DNA of 11,363 nucleotides from an uncultured Wenzhouxiangella sp. (lineage in GTDB: Bacteria > Pseudomonadota > Gammaproteobacteria > Xanthomonadales > Wenzhouxiangellaceae), in the NCBI GenBank assembly GCA_937876395.1, contig CALEIM010000125.1, forward strand, positions 1-11,363. The letters are read 5' to 3'. Below are positions 7,249 to 11,363 of the stretch, one piece after another. The position numbers and the translations under genes are program-made. Under the pieces are notes generated by a model. That model had not been told where the DNA came from. It made no database searches and saw nothing but the letters and a program-made list of their open reading frames with translations. Positions within the stretch are counted from its first letter, which is position 1. The number at the start of each line of letters is the position of its first letter.

Positions 7249-7330
7249 AGTTTCCCCCGCAATATCAGCGCTTTATAGCGGACCCGTACCTCCGGGCCTT
7301 GCGGGTGTTCGGGTGGTAAATGCAGGGAAA
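7230..7330 (+). repeat. right long direct repeat flanking the hicBA cassette
   Basis: Diverged partner of 6408-6503. Homology fades after about 7325. It differs by a 3-base gap near 7286 and scattered substitutions, so it is older than the tandem duplication, which is perfect. Confidence 0.83.
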
Positions 7331-7542
7331 GTGCAGGAATGGTGTTCCAAGTGACCCGCAAAGCTCGGACTTAACGGCTTGGGCCTTTTTTCTTGGGGTG
7401 GCTTGGGTGCGGGATAATTGCGGGTGGTCGCCATCCCGCAATTCTGTTTTCGCTGGCAGTCTGGATGCGGACGGACACAAAAAACCCGACGCAGTGGCTG
7501 CCTGCCCGTTTCATCTAGGTTGCCCCCCTTGGAAATAGCCTA
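7331..7542. other. non-coding spacer with a hairpin
   Basis: No credible gene. AATTGCGGG (7416-7424) and CCCGCAATT (7435-7443) form a perfect 9-bp stem with a 10-nt loop, followed on the plus strand by ctgtttt, which is too weak to call a terminator with confidence. An overlapping alternative pairing GCGGGAT (7409-7415) / ATCCCGC (7433-7439) exists. On the minus strand a T-run (gggttttttg) around 7480 lies downstream of the peptidase gene but lacks a strong stem. Confidence 0.45.
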
Positions 7543-9783
7543 CTAATGGGTTCGTTGGTCAATGACCATGAGTGCCCTTTCCAGTACCTCATCTCGGCCT
7601 TCTTTGAACCCCTCAGGAGTGGGCAGGACTCGGATGTCGGGTTCGATGCCGCGGCCATGAAAAGGTTGTCCGTCGGGGCCGAGAACGCGCATACCAGTGT
7701 AAAGGACGGTGAACCCACCCGGCAGCATAAGCGGAAGAACGTTTCCATTCGCCCCGGCGGTATTCGAGCCAACAATGGGCCCGAGCTGGTGGTACTTGAC
7801 AACCCCCAGCACCGATTCTGCATAACTGATGGCGCGCTGATCGGTCAGGAATACCGTGGGTGCCTCGATCCGTGGCTCCTTAGGCTCCACGCCCCATTCG
7901 AAAGTGCTTGCGGTGATCAAAGCTCCGTTGGGTGTACGAGGTGCCAGCACGTTCATCCAGCCGGTGAAGTCGTCCTTCTTGTCCAGCAGATGGCCAAGCA
8001 TCGTCAAACCTGCCGAGCCGGGGTACCCGCGCAAGTCAAAGACCACGCCGCGAGCGTTAAGCAAGCTAGGCAGGAGCTCGGCCCACTGCTCATCGTTCAG
8101 ACCTCTTAAATCGACGTAGGCGATGCCGTCCGGCATGATCGGAGCATGGCCGCGACCGTTTGGCTCCAACTGCTGGTCACGTTCAAACTGCAGGCTAACT
8201 TCGAACATTCGACCGTTGCGTTCAAGCTGAAAGCTGCGGCGGCTACCGGGAGCGCCCAAGAGCATGGTCTGGATGGCACGGTGGGTGCGCCATTGAGGAG
8301 AGCCGCTGTGAAGCGCCCTGGTTTGTTCCATCCAATCTTCTATTGGTATGCCTTCAACCGCTACTATACGGTCACCGACAGTGGTCTCAACGTTGCTGCT
8401 ATCCCTCCCGGTGATGACCAGGTTTCCACCAAGCTGCAAAACTGAAATGGGAAGCCAGGCCAAATTTTCCTCCTGGCCAGGGTTGGTTTCATAAACTCTG
8501 GCGTGGCCATCCTCGACTTCCGCCATGAGCCGCTGGAGAAGCTGCTGGTGGTCGTCTCGATCTTCGACCGATTCAGCCTGCTCGAGCGCTCGCGCCAACG
8601 CGTCGAGCCAGCCGTCCAACTTGTCTCGATAGGGATAGAAATGCTGCATCACGGGCCAAACCGTCGCTACGTCCAGCCGGGCCTGTTCCGCGGCCGTTAG
8701 TTTATCCACTTCAATCGGGGGGAATCGGTCGACGAGTCGCTCACGTGCGGTTGCATCCAGTCCGGCCTGCGCTCGGCATAATGCGATAGGCACTTGCAGC
8801 TTCGAGCCATCGATCAGCTCAAGTGTCCAGCTTGTTGGTGCCTGATCCACTTGGTCCACAATCTGTTGGCTTGGCTGATATGCCTCTGTTTCTACAGTGA
8901 CGGAAACCTCCAATCCCTCACTGGTTTGACTGCTTTGAAGCTCGTACTCACCGACAGCCGGCGTGAACCTCCATTGATCTGACGGGGGCAGAAGTGATTC
9001 ACCAATTGGTTTTTTGGCAGTTTGATCATAGACTTGCAGTTTCACGCGACGGAATTGGGCAGATACATCACCATAAACGATCATGCCCATGAGAATCGCT
9101 TCTGCTTGATTTTCAACCGAAACGATCAGTCCGCGCGAAGTCCAGTCCACGCTATTGAACCGGCGTTCATCCATGTTGTAGAACGCCAATCTCTTTCCGT
9201 CCTCATCATCGACGCGAATCCAGAATGCGGCATCGCCACCACCGGGCACTCGTGCCTCGCCTTCGAACAGAAGCTGTTTACCACGAAAATCAGCCGCATC
9301 GATCCTCATGGCCACAACGGCGTAAGCGCGAGAATTGATCTGCTGCTCGTGTATTCCAGTACGCTGACTCGAATACGGACTTTGTCGACCCGGGCCTGGC
9401 GTCGCACCGAGACCTTCGTGGATCCAGCGAATCGGGCGTTCCGAAGTAGTGCATTCCAATATTGAAGGCTGGTCGGCGGGGTTGTGCGTAATGCCCGAAC
9501 CGATGGCGCCGAGCATTCGGGCCAGTGATGCGGAGAACTCGGCATCGTCACCAGGGTGCAAGGCCAACTCGAAACCGTCGTGCAGCACGCGGTTCCATTC
9601 AACAGCGGTAACCGCCTCATGTGGATGAAAGTAGCGAATCACACCGACGGCTTCAGTGACTTGAACCAGCCGGGCTCGATTAAGAACTTTCTCATCGGTG
9701 GAATCCCCGAACGCACCATTTAATGGTGCCATCAATAACACTAGGGTAATCTGAATCAGTCTGCACTGCAAAAAGCGAAACAT
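7543..9783 (-). CDS. secreted S41-family serine peptidase
   Basis: A 746-residue protein with an N-terminal signal peptide (hydrophobic core ITLVLLMAPL, likely cut near residue 26 after GAFG). About 320 N-terminal residues include YFHPHEAV and a beta-rich region without a family I can name. The second YFYP-like stretch (MQHFYPYRDKLDGW) begins the peptidase part. A PDZ-like segment follows (roughly 455-515, with VGDRIVAVEGIPIEDW). The C-terminal S41 core shows VVFDLRGYPG, FLTDQRAISYAESV with putative nucleophile S653 and E656, IVGSNTAGANGN, and GRGIEPDI. The lysine of CtpA/Tsp-type enzymes is absent (GAN instead of GKG), which fits the tricorn/IRBP-like branch. It probably acts in the periplasm or outside the cell; substrates are unknown. 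The ATG at 9783 has a strong AGGAG six bases upstream. An IS3 end lies only 40 bp upstream and may have displaced its original promoter. Confidence 0.87.
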   Translation of the reverse strand: MFRFLQCRLIQITLVLLMAPLNGAFGDSTDEKVLNRARLVQVTEAVGVIRYFHPHEAVTAVEWNRVLHDGFELALHPGDDAEFSASLARMLGAIGSGITHNPADQPSILECTTSERPIRWIHEGLGATPGPGRQSPYSSQRTGIHEQQINSRAYAVVAMRIDAADFRGKQLLFEGEARVPGGGDAAFWIRVDDEDGKRLAFYNMDERRFNSVDWTSRGLIVSVENQAEAILMGMIVYGDVSAQFRRVKLQVYDQTAKKPIGESLLPPSDQWRFTPAVGEYELQSSQTSEGLEVSVTVETEAYQPSQQIVDQVDQAPTSWTLELIDGSKLQVPIALCRAQAGLDATARERLVDRFPPIEVDKLTAAEQARLDVATVWPVMQHFYPYRDKLDGWLDALARALEQAESVEDRDDHQQLLQRLMAEVEDGHARVYETNPGQEENLAWLPISVLQLGGNLVITGRDSSNVETTVGDRIVAVEGIPIEDWMEQTRALHSGSPQWRTHRAIQTMLLGAPGSRRSFQLERNGRMFEVSLQFERDQQLEPNGRGHAPIMPDGIAYVDLRGLNDEQWAELLPSLLNARGVVFDLRGYPGSAGLTMLGHLLDKKDDFTGWMNVLAPRTPNGALITASTFEWGVEPKEPRIEAPTVFLTDQRAISYAESVLGVVKYHQLGPIVGSNTAGANGNVLPLMLPGGFTVLYTGMRVLGPDGQPFHGRGIEPDIRVLPTPEGFKEGRDEVLERALMVIDQRTH

Positions 9784-9823
9784 ACTTAACTCCTAAAGAT
9801 CAGACAATCTAAAAAACCAACCG

Positions 9824-9850
9824 TGAACCGCCCCGGGTTTCGCGGAGGCT
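9824..9850. repeat. IS3-family terminal inverted repeat (right end)
   Basis: TGAACCGCCCCGGGTTTCGC at 9824-9843 and the following ggaggct resemble ends of IS3-family elements, which begin TGAACCGCCCC. It lies 12 bp beyond the stop of the OrfB fragment, the normal arrangement. The opposite end is missing. Confidence 0.6.
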
Positions 9851-9862
9851 CGTTGGTTTAAG

Positions 9863-10009
9863 TCAGGCTGCGATTGCGGCCTGACTGTCTAACTGCCGGT
9901 AGTAGCTTGCCTCAATTTCTGCCGGCGGGATATACCCCAGCGGTTCCATCAGCCGCTGATGATTGAACCAGGATACCCATTCAAGCGTGGCCAGCTCTAC
10001 AGATTCCAT
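9863..10009 (-). pseudogene. IS3-family transposase OrfB, C-terminal fragment
   Basis: The last 48 codons of an IS3 OrfB integrase-type transposase: VELATLEWVSWFNHQRLMEP followed by LGYIPPAEIEASYYRQL. This is the typical end of the rve catalytic domain family. The acidic catalytic residues lie in the missing part. The open frame continues rightwards to 10705, but that part is the wrong frame of the IS91 gene. Confidence 0.87.
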
Positions 10010-10677
10010 GGTTTGAAGTGGACCCCATAGACACCATCCAGAAACAGCATGTGAAAGTGAATATTCAGGTTCAGGGCCGAGCCGAATCGTTGGATCAGGG
10101 TGACCGCGCCGGTTCGGGCCGATTGCTGCGTGTAACCGGCCTGCTTGATCAGGTGTGCAGCAATCGCCCGATAGACGATGCCGAGCACCTGTCCAATCAA
10201 CGCCGGATGCGTGGCCAGCAGAAACCGCAACGGAAATGGAAAGCTCAATACCCATTGACGAATCGGCCGCTCGGGCAACACCTGGTCGACCAGCCAGGCC
10301 GCGCCGTCGGCCATGCGGAGCGCCCCGCAGCTGGGGCAAAAGCCACGACGCTTGCAGCTGAACGCCAGCAGGTGTTCGGCGTGGCAGGTGTCGCAGCGCA
10401 GGCGTAGAAAGCCGTGCTCGAGACGACCGCATTGCAGGTAGGCATCGAATGCCTGGCGCACATAGCCGGGCAAATGCTTGCCGGATTCGGCCAGGTGTTT
10501 GACGAAGGCAGGATAATGCCGTTCGACGATCTGGTAGAGCAGCGTTTGCTCGGGGCGGTGGCGCTGGTAGCTCTGGGGCGGTTGGCCCGTAGGGCGAGAA
10601 ACTCCAGAGTGGAGCCTTCGCGCGCGGCCAGCGTTCGGATCTGCGGCGACCGTTTTTGTCGCTGCTTGAGGAGACAT
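9997..10677 (-). pseudogene. IS91-family transposase, C-terminally truncated
   Basis: 226 codons of an IS91-type rolling-circle (HUH) transposase. It has the N-terminal YQRHRPEQTLLYQIVERHYP, the zinc-binding region CDTCH...CKRRGFCPSCG, and the metal-binding HUH motif in NLNIHFHMLFLDGVY. The real homology stops near 10010; the last few codons run into the IS3 fragment. The catalytic tyrosine region that follows in intact relatives is lost, so it cannot transpose. I prefer the ATG at 10677 with AGGG shortly upstream to the TTG at 10683. Confidence 0.86.
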
Positions 10678-10684
10678 GTGCAAC

Positions 10685-10718
10685 CCTGATAAACTGTACG
10701 TTCATACGGTTTATCAGG
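10685..10718. repeat. 34-bp palindrome before the IS91 transposase
   Basis: CCTGATAAAC (10685-10694) and GTTTATCAGG (10709-10718) pair perfectly. The stem continues through one T-G position to GTA/TAC, leaving a 6-nt loop. It ends eight bases before the transposase ATG. It could be part of the IS91 terminus, a site bound by the transposase, or a structure limiting its translation. Confidence 0.65.
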
Positions 10719-10749
10719 ACTTTCTGCGCTCCTACGCTACCGTCGACCC

Positions 10750-10932
10750 TCAGGCCGACGCTGGCTGCATGGCACGCCTCAAAGAGGTCTCGTCGAGTTT
10801 GCTCTGGCGAATAATTGACTGCGGCTTGCCGGTCTTCAGTTCCTTGTGAAGAGGAACAGGCACAGTGACGGTTGAGCTGCCGGGCATGTGGAGTTCGCCG
10901 ACGAATGGCTCGTCATCGTCGAGACCATTGAA
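10750..10932 (-). pseudogene. probable HicA remnant
   Basis: A stop-to-stop frame of 60 codons contains TVTVPVPLHKELKTGKPQSI followed by IRQSKLDETSL. This closely follows the C-terminal half of many HicA toxins (VTVPVH..KELK.G...SI.RQ..L). The N-terminal strand and the catalytic histidine region (GSHH-like) are not recognisable upstream, and a stop sits at 10933. The first ATG would be at 10887. It is probably a decayed toxin gene cut by the neighbouring IS insertion; a short unrelated protein is the alternative. Confidence 0.45.
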
Positions 10933-10992
10933 TCACTGCTGGCGGTGGACTGACGACCTGATTGACTCAGGTGCCTCAAGCCGGACCGCTTC

Positions 10993-11363
10993 TCATTCGA
11001 ACCGATCATGGAGGATGGTGTCCATTCCGCTTCCTTGAAGGGTGAACACGTGCGGACCTTCAGGAGCGTCTGACTGCACCTCGATCAGGAAGGTTTCAGT
11101 GCCGGGTTCCATCGGTGAGAACTGAAACTCCAGCGTGCAGCTGGAACCGGCGGCAAGAGTGAACGGCGGTGTATCGCAATTACCGCCGCTTTGTGAAAAC
11201 ACAGAATCCGACGGCAACAAGAATTCGTCGATGGAGAGCGAAAGATCGCTGGTGTTGGTAATCATGATGCTTCTTGTCTCACTGCTGTGGCCAACACCGA
11301 CTGCGCCAAAATCCAACGGATTCGGCGCAAAAACGAGTGATGACTCAGTGATTTCATAGGCGA
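10993..11363 (-). CDS. 3' end of a secreted protein with an ASPM-SPD-2-Hydin (choice-of-anchor D) domain
   Basis: The frame is open to the right window edge, so the gene starts outside. The visible 123 or so residues form one immunoglobulin-like module: LVFAPNPLDFGAVGVGHSSE, TRSIMITNTSDLSLSI, FTLAAGSSCTLEFQFSPMEP and VFTLQGSG. This is the strand pattern of choice-of-anchor D/ASH domains found in large secreted or surface bacterial proteins, usually in tandem. The protein ends ILHDRFE. A similar acidic F-x-D-x-FE end is common, as I recall, in extracellular proteins of Xanthomonadales relatives and may be a sorting tag. The TTG at 11316 is not a real start, since the domain begins upstream of it. 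Confidence 0.78.
   Translation of the reverse strand, partial: AYEITESSLVFAPNPLDFGAVGVGHSSETRSIMITNTSDLSLSIDEFLLPSDSVFSQSGGNCDTPPFTLAAGSSCTLEFQFSPMEPGTETFLIEVQSDAPEGPHVFTLQGSGMDTILHDRFE

Larger units (their letters stand above)
9824..10718 (-). mobile_element. fused IS3/IS91 remnants
   Basis: A terminal segment and OrfB 3' end of an IS3-family element (9824 to about 10009) are joined directly to the 5' two thirds of an IS91-family element (about 10010-10718). Both transposases read on the minus strand but in different frames. Neither element has a second end in the window, so they are immobile remnants joined by deletion or insertion. Confidence 0.8.

Noticed and set aside
10018..10407. Plus-strand ORF in the IS91 remnant
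   Set aside because: It is antisense to the zinc-finger and HUH region of the transposase, which is the recognisable frame.

Overview
The window looks like a chromosomal segment of a GC-rich gammaproteobacterium. The evidence is a full-length proteobacterial PEP carboxylase and GDP-L-fucose synthase, a tRNA-Thr with encoded CCA, and a C-terminal 'DRFE' peptide of a kind I associate with Xanthomonadales/Wenzhouxiangella-like secreted proteins. The lineage is inference from general similarity; no marker gene fixes it.

Left part (1-5906), ordinary chromosomal genes. On the minus strand an overlapping pair encodes a VanZ-like membrane protein and a PF14907-type nucleotidyltransferase, possibly followed by a further gene cut by the left edge. 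A small orphan ORF comes next on the plus strand. Then GDP-L-fucose synthase (minus) and phosphoenolpyruvate carboxylase (plus) diverge from a short spacer that holds a REP-like palindromic repeat. The nucleotidyltransferase, VanZ-like protein and fucose synthase would suit a cell-surface polysaccharide region, but they are not one operon.

Centre (5954-7330), a remodelled tRNA-Thr(CGU) locus. An intact tRNA with a good promoter is followed by two identical 176-bp tandem units, each ending in a copy of the tRNA 3' end, plus a partial third copy. A HicB-like (DUF1902)/HicA toxin-antitoxin pair follows. It is closed on the right by a diverged tRNA-Thr remnant that begins in the anticodon arm and whose T-loop is interrupted by a 57-bp GC-rich palindromic sequence. 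The same sequence, as a 70-bp version, sits at the equivalent place in each tandem unit. About 95 bp beyond the tRNA 3' end are also repeated on both sides of the hic genes. The layout resembles a small integrase-less element with tRNA-derived attachment sites carrying an addiction module.

Right part (7543-11363), accessory. It contains a large secreted S41-family peptidase, an IS3-family remnant fused to an IS91-family remnant (both transposases truncated), a probable remnant of a second HicA, and the 3' end of a gene for a secreted protein with an ASPM-SPD-2-Hydin (choice-of-anchor D) domain that runs off the right edge. No integrase, CRISPR array or rRNA was seen.

The most interesting structure is the serially repeated and interrupted tRNA-Thr 3' end around hicBA. 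I see no clear sign of a wholly new multi-gene defence or metabolic system.
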